From Gnetum montanum (Eukaryota > Streptophyta > Gnetopsida > Gnetales > Gnetaceae), in the NCBI GenBank assembly GCA_015680685.1, contig MNCI01002247.1, positions 122,825-186,824 on the forward strand: a DNA stretch of 64,000 nt. The letters run 5' to 3'. Every line of letters begins with the position of its first letter. Position 1 is the stretch's first letter. Shown here one piece after another: positions 12,861 to 24,600 of the stretch. A program made the translations under genes and the position numbers. The notes under the pieces were generated by a model. That model was not told the origin of the DNA. It did not search any database and saw nothing but the letters and a program-made list of their open reading frames with translations.

Positions 12861-13053
12861 TAGTGGACTTGCTCTAATCCATCTATGCTATCAATGTAAG
12901 CACAAGTCAAATCCTCAATTCATTCCATGCATATGAGTGAACCACTTTCTTCATCAATTGTTAGTCACTGGGTGTCTTCCTGTCATGTGGCTGCTACATA
13001 CAGACATATTTGTATGTTAATAACTTGTGCACACTGATTGCATGCAGGCAATA

Positions 13054-16000
13054 CTAAACGTTGCACAAACAATGACTTCTGCACACAATTACACCCTGTG
13101 TCATTATATGTGATGCAGGAACTTTCTTCTTCTCGATCTTTTTGAATGTATGTTCCTTTGATATTTTTAGGGAAAGATCATGGATTCCTAGGTGTGCATC
13201 GATGGTTCTTAGCCATGCTCTTCCCATTATGATTGGGAAGTCCCCCTTACCATTGTTTATCTGAATCACTAGGAAGTCAGTTGGGTACAACCACCCAAAA
13301 ATAGTGGTAACAATGTCTTCCACTACTTCCAATGGGACAGTGATGGACTGGTTGGCCAGCTCTAGATGGATTTTTCTCTTTTTCAATGGAGGCTGGTTCC
13401 AAGCCTTGTAAATTTCTTGAGAAATTAGGTTGACACCAGAACCTAAATCCCAAATATCTTTGCACAGTGGATTTCTAACAGTTTGTAAGTATATCAGAGA
13501 ACTCCCAGGATCAGAGAATTTCCTAGGAAGATGGCTAGCTTTGTTCCAATCAGTGAAGACATGTGTTATCATGACCATATGCATTGAGTGTGGTGATTGG
13601 ATTGAAGGGGGCTCTGAAGTTTTGATTCATACTAAGGCATCTAAGGAATCAGTCACTTGTGATTGCAAGGGCTTGGTTGGATTATTGGTTCTAAAGAAAG
13701 GTATTTTCTCCATGTTGTTGTTGGAACCAATAGTAGGTTGAGAGTTAACAGCCCTTGTGGCATTACGTTGCTACGGCTGGGTAGGGATTTCACCTTGCAT
13801 CATGGAAGCATGTGGTAGTGGAGCTATTGGTGGAAGAGATGTGGTTAGATGAGAAGGATGATATGCTTGCATAATATTGCCTCTAGAAGAGGGAGTCCCA
13901 AAATAATTGTGGGCTTGGTAGTGAGGTTGAGGAGTGATGTGACCAGTAGAGTCACGTGGGGAGATTAGCTTCTGCACGTAATATCCATACGGGTTAGGTT
14001 GCCAGTAAGGATACTGTTGCCTTAGTGGTGGCATTCCCCATGATTGTGGGTGCTACCACTATTGATATTACTCAATCAGTTGTGGTGGAGTTCCACTGGG
14101 ATAATATGTTAAGGGTTGGTGGAACTACCTTGGGTTACCTTAAGGATAAGGTAACCTTTGGGGTGTTTGCCTTTTATTTAATCATGGGTTGAGTGCATAC
14201 ACCCCAGACTCCTGTAGATGTGAGATTATAGGGAAACATCCCTTAGGATGGTCATATTGACATATCTCACATCCACTATCATTGTCTATTTCCAAATCCA
14301 CAACCTCTTTAATGATGGCAACTTTGCTCTTACCCTTGCTACATGCATGTTCAGCCTCTTTCTTTTTTCTTTTCTCACTACCTTACTCTCTAGACTCCTC
14401 TACTATTTTAAGAATAGTTTGAAATATATTGTCTATGGAATTCCATATTTTGTCTACCTTTGCTGAAACTTCTGATGTCATCTTTTGGATAGGAAAATTT
14501 TTCCTATTCACCATCTCTTCGAGTGGTGAATCTTCTTCATCCTCACAAAATCTTACTTCCCTCTTCCAAAGGGAAGGATCTTGGTTATACTCTTCTGCAC
14601 TTTCTCTCTTCCATAGCTCACCTTCTTCCTTAGCAACTTGCTCCAATATTCTTTGAATTTGATGGGACCTAAGCTTGGATAGTCTTCCTTGGGCATAAGT
14701 CCTAAAGGTTCTTTTCATTTCATGCCTAAGCCCATCTACAAGATGGGGTAGTTGATTCCTTTACGAATAACCATGGCCAGGACAACAATGTAATAGTGCA
14801 TAGTATTAATCCATGGTAGCATCCAAGGGTTCATTTCCTCCTTGTTTCTAGCCTTGGATTTACTTTTTCAAGTTAGACACTTGGGATCACATTTGGTACT
14901 TGTCATTAAATAGTTCTAACATAGTACTCCACCTATGAATGGATTTTGATTCTAAAGACTAGTACTAGCTTTTCGCTTCTTTAACTAATGTCTGTGGAAA
15001 CAACTTAAGTTTTTTCCATTCGTTCTCTGTGTTTTATAAGGAACATGCATCATGAAATATTTGTAAATGATTTTGAGGATCAACATTGTATCCCCATTCA
15101 AATCATGGGATGTTGTTCATATCTAATCTCTTGATCCTACTATCTTTTTGATGCCTTATTGGAATTATAACAGCCTCAGTTATGTCCAACATACTTCGAG
15201 TAGTGAGGAGGGGTTCATCATGATCGTCTTGTCCATGGCATCTATGATGCTTATGTTGTTCCCTACTCTCCCTTCTTCTATGTCGTGACCCTCTAGAATG
15301 TCCTTGTCCCCTTTCTTGGCTATTTCTTCTATGACTTCCACTTTTCCTACCTTTATCCCCATGGTCTTTTTCTTTATGACCACATCTAGATATTGAAGGA
15401 GAGGGTGAAGGAGATGATGAAGGTGAAGAAGAAGGAGAACCGTCACCATGATAGTATCTACTACCTTTTCTACTACGGTCTCCACCTTGATCACGATTGC
15501 GATTAGAATGTCCACCTTTATCCTGATTTTGTGTCCCTTTTTTAGATCCTTTGTGCCCATGGGTATTAGAACCTAGGTTATAAATAGTGAAATGAAGGTT
15601 TTGATACACAACCCCTTGGCCAAAGTTAAGGGGAGGAACATCATTGTGTGGATGACTGCTTGAGGTAGGTTCACCACCTTCATTTTCACTTAAGACATGT
15701 GGGGCATCTTGGGATCACTTATCCTTCAACGACTTATGATGTCTTTCTTGTTACAAATCCCTTTGATGTTATGACTCTATGGGACAATATTCTCTCAAGT
15801 CATGGTTTTGCACAACGTATTCTATGTATAAGTGCAGCATGCCAATTCATGTGAGAGCATGAAGAAGCATGCTCAGGACTGAATGATCGGGAGGTAATAC
15901 TATGTTACCTTCTAAGTCTCGCCAACCCAGTTGTTTGTCTTGATGGAGGATAAACATGAATTCTAGTATATACTCATCAGGATGAATATGTACCACTCAA

Positions 16001-16104
16001 ACTTGTTGAGGGACTGGTGGATCAACATCATGTGTATTATGCCACCAACTGTTTCCTATTTTAGACCTAGGCGGTGAGGTGCTTTCGTACGAAGAAGGAG
16101 ACAT
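13054..16104 (-). pseudogene. gag: Athila-like gag-protease polyprotein (decayed)
   Basis: One reading frame of 1017 codons from ATG at 16104 (MSPSSYES) to 13054, broken by point stops but by no frameshift that I can detect. It holds an N-terminal region of unknown role, an Arg/Ser/His/Gly-rich and Ser/Pro-repeat segment (15560-15180) resembling an RNA-binding tail, a capsid-like region with LFPQTL and a helix-rich block down to 14383, a degenerate zinc knuckle CEICQYDHPKGC near 14240 (spacing one residue short on both sides of His), a Pro/Tyr/Gln-rich stretch (14034-13771), and an aspartic protease. The PR active site reads DLGSGVNL instead of D-L/T-G-A, followed by the second signature IIMGRAWL. 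The ATG was chosen as the first in-frame start after the PBS. Confidence 0.82.
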
Positions 16105-16221
16105 ACTTGTCTATTTAGTATGCAATGTATTCTTGTTTATTATTTTCTCAACCAACCCTAAGGATTTGTTCAACGATGTGAATGATTTCCTATGTTCTAG
16201 TTAGGGCACAAACAACTAAGT

Positions 16222-16239
16222 CCTCAGCAACAACGCCAA
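16222..16239 (-). other. Primer binding site, tRNA-Asp type (decayed)
   Basis: On the minus strand, directly after the 5' LTR, the sequence reads TGGCGTTGTTGCTGAGGA. The usual Athila PBS, complementary to the 3' end of plant tRNA-Asp, is TGGCGCCGTTGCCGGGGA; the four differences are all transitions. This supports both the lineage and decay through deamination. Confidence 0.75.
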
Positions 16240-16998
16240 TGATGAGTGGCGAGGTACCCCCTATGCTCAACCATACGAATACGAGCATTTCACGCACAAT
16301 CTGGTTGAATTCGAATGACTAAGTGCTTATGTGCCCTTGTGGAACAAGGATGGATTGGTTGATCATTATCTTCCCAAGCTTACCTGTATGTCACGATTGT
16401 ATCGTTAAGTAAGCTTGAGGCATAGGATTTTTATAGCTTTTATGTTTTTATGTCCTGCGCTAGTAGGGGAGGAGAGAGAGATAACTAAGTGACTAATTTA
16501 AATTAACTACTAATTAACTAGGCTTTAACTAATCCTATTACTAGTATCCATTCTTAGTTATCATACACATCCTGAACTAGTGCAACGTTGCTAGGATTAC
16601 CAAACGCTAATCATTATTGGGTTACCAACTGTTACACGCATGATTGAAGCGATCATACTGAGTGTAATTTAATGATTTGCTTAATTGATCAAAATGAATT
16701 GCTGTGCTAATAACAGAAATGTAAAGTGCATAAAATAAAATAAAATAAATGCATAAAAATAAAATAAAATAAATGTGTAAGAAAAAAAATCTCAAGTGCT
16801 ACAAGGATGAATCAAAGAGCTCATCTTTATTACTGTACACAAGGTGTGCTTAGGTACATAATGCTCGAATAAAGATCCATCCACACTTCAACCTCCTACT
16901 GTGGGCACTTGGAAAATACTCTAACCTTCAAACAGACTACAAGAGTTTTACTACTTGACTACTACAAGACTCCTTTCCAATTTTGCTTTTGGGAACTA

Positions 16999-17006
16999 TA
17001 TTTATA
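16999..17006 (-). promoter_or_regulatory. TATA box of the Athila-like 5' LTR
   Basis: TATAAATA on the minus strand about 170 bp from the U3 end of the LTR, just downstream of the 34-bp repeats; the same TATAAATA is kept at 2350-2357 in the related LTR on the plus strand. Confidence 0.6.
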
Positions 17007-17019
17007 GGCTTGGGAGCAA

Positions 17020-17172
17020 CTACTCTAATAATTAGAGTAACCACTCTAATAATTAGAATTAACCACTAAAGTAACTACTCTAATAATTAGAATAAACCGC
17101 TAGAGTAACTACTCTAATAATTAGAATAAATCGCTAGAGTAACTACTCTAATAANCACTAGAGTAACCACTC
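17020..17172 (-). repeat. 34-bp U3 tandem repeat, about 5 copies
   Basis: Same unit as at 7861-8008. The copy number differs between the two LTRs, and the single N at 17155 followed by a shortened unit suggests the assembly was uncertain here. Confidence 0.7.
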
Positions 17173-17178
17173 TCATCA

Positions 17179-17183
17179 TCTAG
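17179..17183. repeat. Target site duplication TCTAG (right)
   Basis: Repeat of 7081-7085 directly after the LTR end CA at 17178. Confidence 0.85.
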
Positions 17184-17284
17184 CTACAAGATACCACTAT
17201 GTTCAATACCTCATAGTAGGGGTTAACCAAAAATAAAAAATCATCCTAGACTTCAAGAATACATAAGTACTTTCTTTCTAAAGT

Positions 17285-18050
17285 CCACATTTCAACTATG
17301 TTCCTAGCTTCTAGAAGTAGACATTGCCTTCTAAAATTTAATATTTCAACATTATTTTTGGCTTCTATAAGCAACCATTACCTTTCAAAAGCTAAAATTT
17401 CAACTTCATGTTAGGCTTTTAGAAGCAATCATTGCCTTCAAAAGCATTTTTTGAAACAGTGACAGAGTTTCCAATCACATAATAATACATCATAAGTTTT
17501 GAATGCATTATGAATCACATATGTCATGCATAATTTAATGCTTCCAAAAGAACATTACACTTTTGAAAGAATATTTTCAATTTTTGCATTATATGAATGC
17601 ACTACGAGTGACATAGGATAGCACATGATTGAATCCTTCTATAAGGTCATGATCCTTCTAGAAGCATATTTCTACTACAAAGAATGTATGCATCATAAGA
17701 TCTAGCATGGTTCACATTATAGTAAACATGCAAGCCACACCCTCGACTAACCTCATAATGTTAGTCACATTATTCTTGGCTTATGAAAGCAATCATTGGC
17801 TTCTAGCACCAAAATATGAACATCATTATTAGCTTTTAGAAGCAACCATTTCCTTCTAGAAGATAAATTTTGAACATCATTCTTGGCTTCTAGATAGAAC
17901 TGTTGCCTTCTAGATGCTAAAATTTAAACATCATCCCTAACTTTTGAAACAAACCATCCATGGATTTTGAAACCCAATATTTTAATTTCTGTCTTATCTT
18001 TTGAAATCAATTGTTACTCTGTAAAAGGAAAAATTTCAACTTCACCTAGT
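17285..18050. repeat. Degenerate 53-bp tandem repeats, two blocks
   Basis: Blocks at about 17285-17455 and 17760-18050 repeat a unit with GGCTTCTAGAAGCAACCATT, then GCCTTCTAGAAG and AATTTCAACATCATTCTT. The word GGCTT at the unit start recurs near 17308, 17360, 17413 and near 17779, 17832, 17885, 17938, giving a period of 52-53 bp. The DNA between the blocks looks like more diverged copies. GCTTCTAGAAGC is itself palindromic. No gene is seen in 17184-18321. Confidence 0.6.
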
Positions 18051-18321
18051 ATTGGTACATGGAAGATACAACTTTTTTCACCTAGAAAATGAGGCAATCA
18101 CAGATTATGAAGCATTATTTAGCCTCCATAAGTTAAGATATGTGAGATTGCAACCTATGAACTATAAATTTCACACTTTACATTGAAAATTTTGTCCCAA
18201 ACTTTGGTGATGAAGGTTATAATGATAGATATTTGCAAAAATAAGGCATTTGTGCTTACCATTATTTTTCATTAAATTAAAGTAAATCTTGGTCATGGAA
18301 TTCAACATGAATTTTCTTTAT

Positions 18322-18652
18322 CATGTTTCATTGGTTTGTCTTTGTTGATTTTTTGAGGATTGACCTGAGAGATGTCAACAAAGAATGCAAAACACTACCA
18401 TAGGTTCATCACTAATGTTTCCTCTCTGCACTTAATTTTGTAGTTGTTGAACCATACCAAAGAGTGCTTGTGATGGTGATATAAAGTTATGATGGGATGA
18501 TATAGGACAAAGGCTATATTTTGTTACAAGGGCATGGATATAGGATTAACAATGAATTCCATATGTTGACATCATGGTTACAATATGGTAGTAACATTCT
18601 TGCTAATCAATGTAGTCTTCACACTTTATGCCTTGAAGCGTTGGTCACTCGG
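18322..18652 (-). other. Old PPT / LTR-edge remnant of a Tat-like relative
   Basis: 18331-18400 matches the PPT hairpin region right of the 3' LTR at 20293-20360: both start TTGG after ...TTTCA, contain CTTTGTTGA or CTTTGTCGA, and later GATGTC-x-CAAAGAAT. So an LTR of an older, more diverged minus-strand relative probably ends at 18330 and its internal 3' region runs right from 18331 until E2 interrupted it at 18653. The LTR itself could not be traced leftward. Confidence 0.4.
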
Positions 18653-20292
18653 TTTAGCGACCGAAAATGTCAGTGGCTGGAAAACACCGAGGGGTTGGCG
18701 GGCACGACAGTTTCAACCCCGTACCCATGGGAGGGCCGTGCTAGGTGTGTGCAGATATGGAGTGCCCTAAATAGTTTGGTCGATCATACAGGGACTTAAT
18801 CAGTGTCTATATAGCCTTTTGCAACATATATATTTTGAACAAGAAACGAAATGCGAACTAATGCTTAAAAGTGAATAAAACAGAAAGAATAGTGCAAAAT
18901 GAGATAATAAGAAAGAAATAAAGTAAAATGTAGTTAGAAAATTGCACCACTCCAAAGCTACAAACTTGCTCTGTCAAGATGGATACAGTCGGTTGCACAA
19001 CGTGATGAAGTGTAGAGATCCTGAGAGTAACCAAGGCGTATAGACAACAGAACAAGTGGTGTGCTTGGGGGTGGCCTTAGGCACTGACAATATAGGGATT
19101 CTACCAAGGTGGAAGAAAGGGTATAGAACAAAATATCAGCTAAACATGCTAACTATTTGTAGTGCCAAATAGAAAGCTTACAATATTTTCGCAATGTGTC
19201 AGGGAGAGAGCTTGAGTGCTAGAGAAAAGAGTAGGAGACTTAGCGAAAGAGTGCCAACCGAACTGGGGATTGGACCTCTTTTGAATATTGTTTTCCAAAA
19301 AATTTTGAACCCCTTAAATGCTATTTCTTGGGGTATTTATAGGACCAAGGGTATGCAAAAGGGGCGGTTTGGATGCTACGTGCCTTAGGCCTTTGTTGAT
19401 TTGCGGGTGCCACTCGTGCCATGTATGATTGTTGGACCTACAAGACCATTGTAATGCGAACCTATCATGCAATAACTACAAGCCTGCTATGTCATAATTG
19501 TGTTGTTAGTGTTTAAGACATGTGCCAATGGTCAGATTAGGTGAAGTGCATTGATGTTGTACAACCACCCGCATGCCTAGCTGTGCTTTATAGCGTAGCA
19601 TGCCTGGCGTAGCATAGCACCTTGTCGAGTGTTCTGCTATATGTTGCATGCTTGCTATGCTATGTGGCATAGCAACTGACCTTAGTTGCAAAATTTTTTC
19701 CGATTTGCAAACTTTTTCTCCTGTGATGCAAGTCTTGCGAACTCCGCTGATTCTGCCCTTCGAGCTACCTTCTGTCTCTTCCACAGGATTACTACGCCTT
19801 GCTGCGCCATGTAGCTTAGTATAGCATAGTAGCATACATGGTTCTTCGCTTCCTAGTGGAAAAGGACATTGTTGTAGAACTTGAAATTATACGAGGGAAG
19901 TGGTAGTGAAGCCATTGCCATGCTACGCTACGTGGCATAGCATATCGTAGCATTTCGTTTTGTCATTGTCGTCTGAAGCTTTCTACGATATGAGGCATAG
20001 TGTAGCATAGCAAACTTCGTGACTTAGAAAACTTGCTAAACTATTCCTGGTGCACTCAGAATGCTACTACCAACTTCATGCTGTTTCTAAGCAGGCTATT
20101 AATTAGACAGGCTACTTAGATGGATAGGCAGGGTGAGCCGTAGAGCATGTTTACACCTAAAGTAGAAATTTTTTTGAATTGGCTGGCCTAGAGTCAGAGC
20201 GTTCTCCTCCTAATGAACTGTCATAGTACTTGCATGGATTGTAAGGCTTGGTGAAGCTAAAATGACCTCACATCTTTTTTTGAGGTGTTTCA
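18653..20292 (-). repeat. 3' LTR of element E2
   Basis: 1640 bp. On the plus strand it begins TTTAGCGACC, where the partner keeps TGTAGCGACC, and ends GAGGTGTTTCA. In the first 165 aligned bases I count 27 differences from the partner LTR, 24 of them transitions. The TATA box is at 19341-19334 (minus strand TATAAATA). Several GCTACGCTA-type palindromes lie at 19600-20010. Confidence 0.9.
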
Positions 20293-20358
20293 TTGGCCCC
20301 TCTTTGTCGACGTCTAAAGAACAGGCTCGATAGATGTCGGCAAAGAATACGAAACACC
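20284..20358 (-). promoter_or_regulatory. PPT embedded in a hairpin at the 3' LTR edge
   Basis: On the minus strand the purine tract AAAGAGGGGCCAA lies directly before the LTR start TGAAACACC. The PPT is enclosed by two stems: outer GGTGTTTC / GAAACACC, whose 3' arm is the LTR terminus, and inner 13-15 bp arms TCTTTGTCGACGTCT and AGATGTCGGCAAAGA (plus strand 20301-20315 and 20332-20346). E3 at 53372-53446 and the older remnant at 18322-18397 can fold likewise. Confidence 0.65.
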
Positions 20359-20766
20359 GTAGCAAGTGAAATGCTAAGGCTATCACTTGGTGAGTGTTGA
20401 GATGTCTCTTAGCTGCACTTGAGAGTGTTGCATTAGTTTTGCAGAGGTTAAGGTAGAGAGAAAAGATGATGTTTAGCAGAGTCCCTCGTCGAAGTGCTTT
20501 AAGGGGCTCATTTGCATTTTCACCTTTGGCTGGCGTTGTTCTTCAACCTCCTATAGGCAGGTGTCCCCTTCGTAGGATGAGTTTCGTTACATCCATGAAG
20601 GGTTTTAACCTACCTACAAACACCTTCCATATGGTGAGTTTTGTTACGCACATGTTGGAATTTTCACTCTGAAGTAGCTAAGCTAGTTGAGGCACTTACT
20701 TCGCGATGTTGTAGCACTTGCTACCGTAGCGAGATGTGCCTATAGGAGCAAAGGTGTTGCTAGCTA

Positions 20767-21081
20767 CTAGCATTGTTGATACTCTTGGGCATCGTTGTTG
20801 GTGTGAGATGCCCAAAGTAGGAAGGCTAGCAGTAGCCTTGGCAGCACCGGCGTGGAGGGGTTGACCTCCGAGGCATCGGGAGTCATTTTTGGTGCAGATG
20901 CACTGGAATCCCCGCCAGAGGTATGCATACTTAGTTCAGCTATGGGATTAGCTACCATATAGCTAAACTTTGTGTAAGCTAAGATGTTGGTAGAGGATTG
21001 GAGAGTAACAATATTGTGGCCAGGCCACAATACTACTGGCACTCCAGATTCCCAAGAACTACCGTAAGGGCGATGGGCCAT
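20767..21081 (-). pseudogene. Possible extra sense ORF between integrase and 3' LTR
   Basis: A 104-codon frame in the region downstream of integrase. Its C-terminal part (NPSTPVLPRLLLAFLLW then SH) aligns with NPSTLMLPEPLLAFLVW then SH in E3 at about 52508-52570, and most base differences there fall at third codon positions, which suggests past coding. Upstream the two copies stay similar in DNA but in a different frame, so a frameshift has occurred. Extra ORFs in this position are known from plant Tat elements; this protein is not recognised. Confidence 0.3.
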
Positions 21082-21285
21082 GGCGATGGTAGGTTCGAAG
21101 GGCTAGTGTGACACCATACGGTGTCTTCGAAGGGTCAGCATGATGCCAAGGGTGGTGGCATCACGTGTGTCCTAGATTGCATTCTCAGTGTGTTTTGAAC
21201 AGTGTTCCAGAGCTACGACGTCCCACCCACACATTAGCATTGCGCCCACTCGTTCGATGTGTATCTGGTGTTGGTGCATGTTGGG

Positions 21286-21600
21286 GATGCGAAGTGAACC
21301 TAGATTAAGGTCTTGGTAGACAGTATGCTGGTTTAAGATCCCAATGGACCATTGTGTTGGTTTAAGGTCCCAGCAAACCATACATGCCAGTTTATCATCG
21401 TAGCAGACATGTTGTGCCAGTTTATAGTCATAGTGGACTAGTAGTACCAGTTTTACGTCGTAGCAGAAGGTTGCCACCAATTTTACACTGTAGCGGGCAC
21501 TACTCCATGCCCCTAGTTTATCATCATTATAGACGCTATTTGATGCGATCACCAGTTTATCGTCGTAGCGAACTGTTGCTATTGTAGTTTCGATTGCGCT
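21286..21600 (-). repeat. Tandem array downstream of integrase (E2)
   Basis: About ten units of roughly 30 bp of the form GTTTATCATCGTAGCAGAC then a TGTTGTGCCA-like spacer (plus strand). On the element sense strand the unit carries the core (T/A)AAACTGGC / TTAAACC. The same position in E3 (51655-52070) holds an equivalent array. Confidence 0.7.
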
Positions 21601-21603
21601 TTA

Positions 21604-24600
21604 GATGTAGTATGGCTTGAGATAGAGTGATTCACCAGGTTGGTGAACTCATTGCTGTTCATGTCCACCAGCTTGAAGGATCCATTTTCGAAGGCTTTGG
21701 TGACCACGTAAGGACCTTCCCAGTTGGCTGAGAATTTGCTCACGTGCTCTTGGACAGCCTTGAGGATGAGGTCTCCCTTCTGCACTGGTCGTCGATGTGG
21801 GTTTGCATGGTGCTTTTGCTGCTGTTTGCTCTAGTAGTGCTCGATGCATTTCAGCGTCTATGCATGCTCTTCCTCCACTGAGTTAAAGTCAATGGTTCAT
21901 GACTCATTGTTCTAGGCTTTGCTCACGACATCCGCGAGGATCATATGGAGTGAGGGTACCTGCAACTTGAGAGGCAATACAGCTTTAGATCCATAAACAA
22001 GACTATAAGGGGTCTTACTTGTTGTAGTTCTGCACATCATTCGGTAGGCCCAGAGGACATAGAGGATTTTCTTGTGCCATTTCCTCTAGCTATTTTTGAG
22101 CATCCGCTTTAGCAGGTTGATGATGGACTTATTTGTAGCCTCTGCCTACCCATTCGCCTAGGGCTAATAAAGGGAAGAAAATGATTGTTTAATGCCTAGA
22201 TTGCTGCAGAAGCTTCGAGTTTCCATACTGCTGAATTGTGGTCCATTTTTTATCACAATAATCATTGGAAGCCCAAACCTTATCACAATATTATCGAGGA
22301 TGAAATGGAAGATTTGCTGAGACGTTGTCTTCCTTAGGGGAATAGCTTCCACCCACTTGGTAAAATACTCTATGGCGGTGATAATGAAGCTATGCCCCGT
22401 GGAGGACTTAGGCATGATAGGCCCTATGAGGTTTAATCCCCATCATTGGAAAGGCCATGTGATTTGCATTGGGTGCAGATATGTAGGTGCTATGTGTATG
22501 AGATTTGCATATCTCTAGCACGTGTCACACGTCTTGACTTTTGACAGGTAGTCACGCTCCATGTAAGGCCAATAGTACCCTAGGCATCTGATTTTGGCAA
22601 CCATGGCCCTAGGTGCTATGTGTCCACCGCATAACCCCTCATGAACTTCATTAACTACCTTCTGCGCTTGCTCGTCACCCACGCATGCTAGCAATATCCC
22701 ATTGTAGGAGCGTTGACATAGGGCATCACTTCCCATGAGCACATATTTCTGGGCACACTTACAAATTGCATCTCTTTGGGCAGATGTTAATCCACCTGGG
22801 GGCTCACCGTGCTATAGATAAGCTTTAATGTTGGCATACCACTCTTGAGTATCTGCAGCATTGACAGATGCCACGTGTTCCACCTGAGTGATAGGCTCTA
22901 CGCATTCTATGATCGAGGTTGGCAAGTTTGCTAGGGAATGTCATGGAATGTTTAATGCTAGGGTAGCTAAGGCGTCTGCCATGGTGTTTTCATTGCGTGG
23001 CATGTGTTGCACATCAGTGGTCACAAATTGCTTAAGTAGGACTTTTGCTAGGTCGTAGTAGCATTGTAGGTGCATAGCCTTGCAAGCAAAGACCTCAGTG
23101 ATTTGATTCACAACTAGTTGTGAATCTCCCTAGATTGCCAGGCGTTGTATGTGCAGTGCTTGGGTAGTTAAGAGGCCTTTGAGTAGCCCCTCGTACTCTG
23201 CCACATTGTTGGTGCAAGGGAACATAAATCAATAAGTGGATGGGTGAATTTCCCCATAGGGGAATGTGATGATAGTTGCGGCACTACCTCCTTGCACGGT
23301 TGAAGTGCTGTGGAAGTCCAAGGTGGCTTCGAAATGTGATGAGATGATATTGACATTGTTAACATATTCGTCCGAGAACTCAGGGTCTATGGTTGCCTGG
23401 TCGTCAACTGGCGAGGCCATGAGTTGGGTCGCTATGGCTTGACCCTTTGTCGATGATTGACTTACATAGCATAGGTCGAATTCTGCAGGTATATTGCTTT
23501 TGCAAATGATGTTGGTTGTGCTGCAGAATAGGTAATGCTACCACTTTTTTAGTGTGAACACTAAGGCTAGGCAATTCCTTTCTACTTCATTGTATTTTGC
23601 CTCCTATGCTACTAGTGCATGGCTCAGGTAATACACTGGTATCTTAGAACCATCGTCTTGCTTCGGACATAGTAATGCTGCTATGGATGTGTTGGAGGTG
23701 GTAAGGTATATGAAAAAAGGTTTGTCCCTTTGTGGTGGGTGCACCGTCAGGAGGTGCGAGAGCTCCTTCTTTAGATCTTCAAAGGCTTGTTGGCATTGGG
23801 TTATCCATTCGAAGTCAACCCCCTTCTTTAGAAGATGTTGCATGGGGTGTAACTTGTCAGTCAACCTTGTTAGAAACCTTCGGATGAATTGCACCCTACC
23901 TTTTAAACCACGTAACTCTTTAAGGTTTGTGGGAGGTGCTAGGTTGACGATGGCCTTGACTTTTTTGGGATGCACCCGTATTTCGGCCTTCGATACTACG
24001 AATCCTAACATGCGTCTGGTTTTCACCCTGAAGACGTACTTCTTAGGATTGAGGCATAAATCGTGCATTTGGCAGCATTTGAGGACTACCCCTAGATTGC
24101 GTAGGTGATCAGCGGCCTCCCTGGACTTGACCGCTATATCATCCACATAGTCATTTAATGTTTCTAGGATATGGTCACTAAAAATGTAAGTCATGGCTCG
24201 CTGGTAGGTTGCTCTAGCATTCTTGAGCCCAAACAACATCATGGTATAGTATAAGGTCCCCCATGGGGTCATGAAGGTTGTTGACAACTGGTGCTCTGGG
24301 TTAATGTGGATTTGGTTGTATCCAGAGAAACCATCCATGAAGGATAGCAGAGCATGACCAGCCATGGTGTTGATGAGCTGATCAATGCTCGGGAGTGGGA
24401 AGTTGTCTTTTATTGTTACCTTGTTCAAGTCCTGGAAGTCTATACAAATCCGTATCCCTCCCATTTTCTTTGAAACCACTACAACATTGGACACCCACTA
24501 TGAGTAGTAAACTGCGTGGATGAAACCTACTTGATATAGCTTACTGATTTCATCCCTCATAGCTAGCGTGATTTCTAGCTTAACTTTGCGATCCTTCTAC

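Larger units (their letters stand above)
7086..17178 (-). mobile_element. Athila-like Ty3/gypsy element with both LTRs
   Basis: A complete but dead element of 10.1 kb reading right to left. In element order: 5' LTR 16240-17178, PBS 16222-16239, gag-PR 16104-13054, RT/RNase H/integrase about 12860-10041, a 2-kb 3' region, PPT 8009-8024, 3' LTR 7086-8008. The 5-bp TSD TCTAG flanks it. Assignment to the Athila lineage rests on the tRNA-Asp-like PBS, the RT motif VFMDDFS, the DHFPLPF-x-DQ block, the zinc knuckle followed by a Pro/Tyr/Gln-rich segment, and a long post-integrase region. The LTRs differ at roughly one base in ten in the first 200 bp, so the insertion is old. Confidence 0.9.
16240..17178 (-). 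repeat. 5' LTR of the Athila-like element
   Basis: 939 bp, TGATGA to TCATCA on the plus strand. On the minus strand it has TATA box TATAAATA at 17006-16999. The U3 end carries about five copies of the 34-bp CTAATAATTAG repeat (17020-17172), one interrupted by an ambiguous base N at 17155. Directly followed by the TSD copy TCTAG. Confidence 0.88.

Noticed and set aside
15180-15560. 126-codon minus-strand frame, basic and Ile/Val rich
   Set aside because: Shifted reading of the Arg/Ser-rich gag segment, whose own frame continues on both sides.
21384-21587. Plus-strand frame with repeated Tyr/Arg words
   Set aside because: Merely a translation of the tandem array downstream of integrase.
23683-24108. 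141-codon plus-strand frame
   Set aside because: It is the complement of the E2 RT region; the real signal (FPLPSIDQL, YVDD) is on the minus strand.
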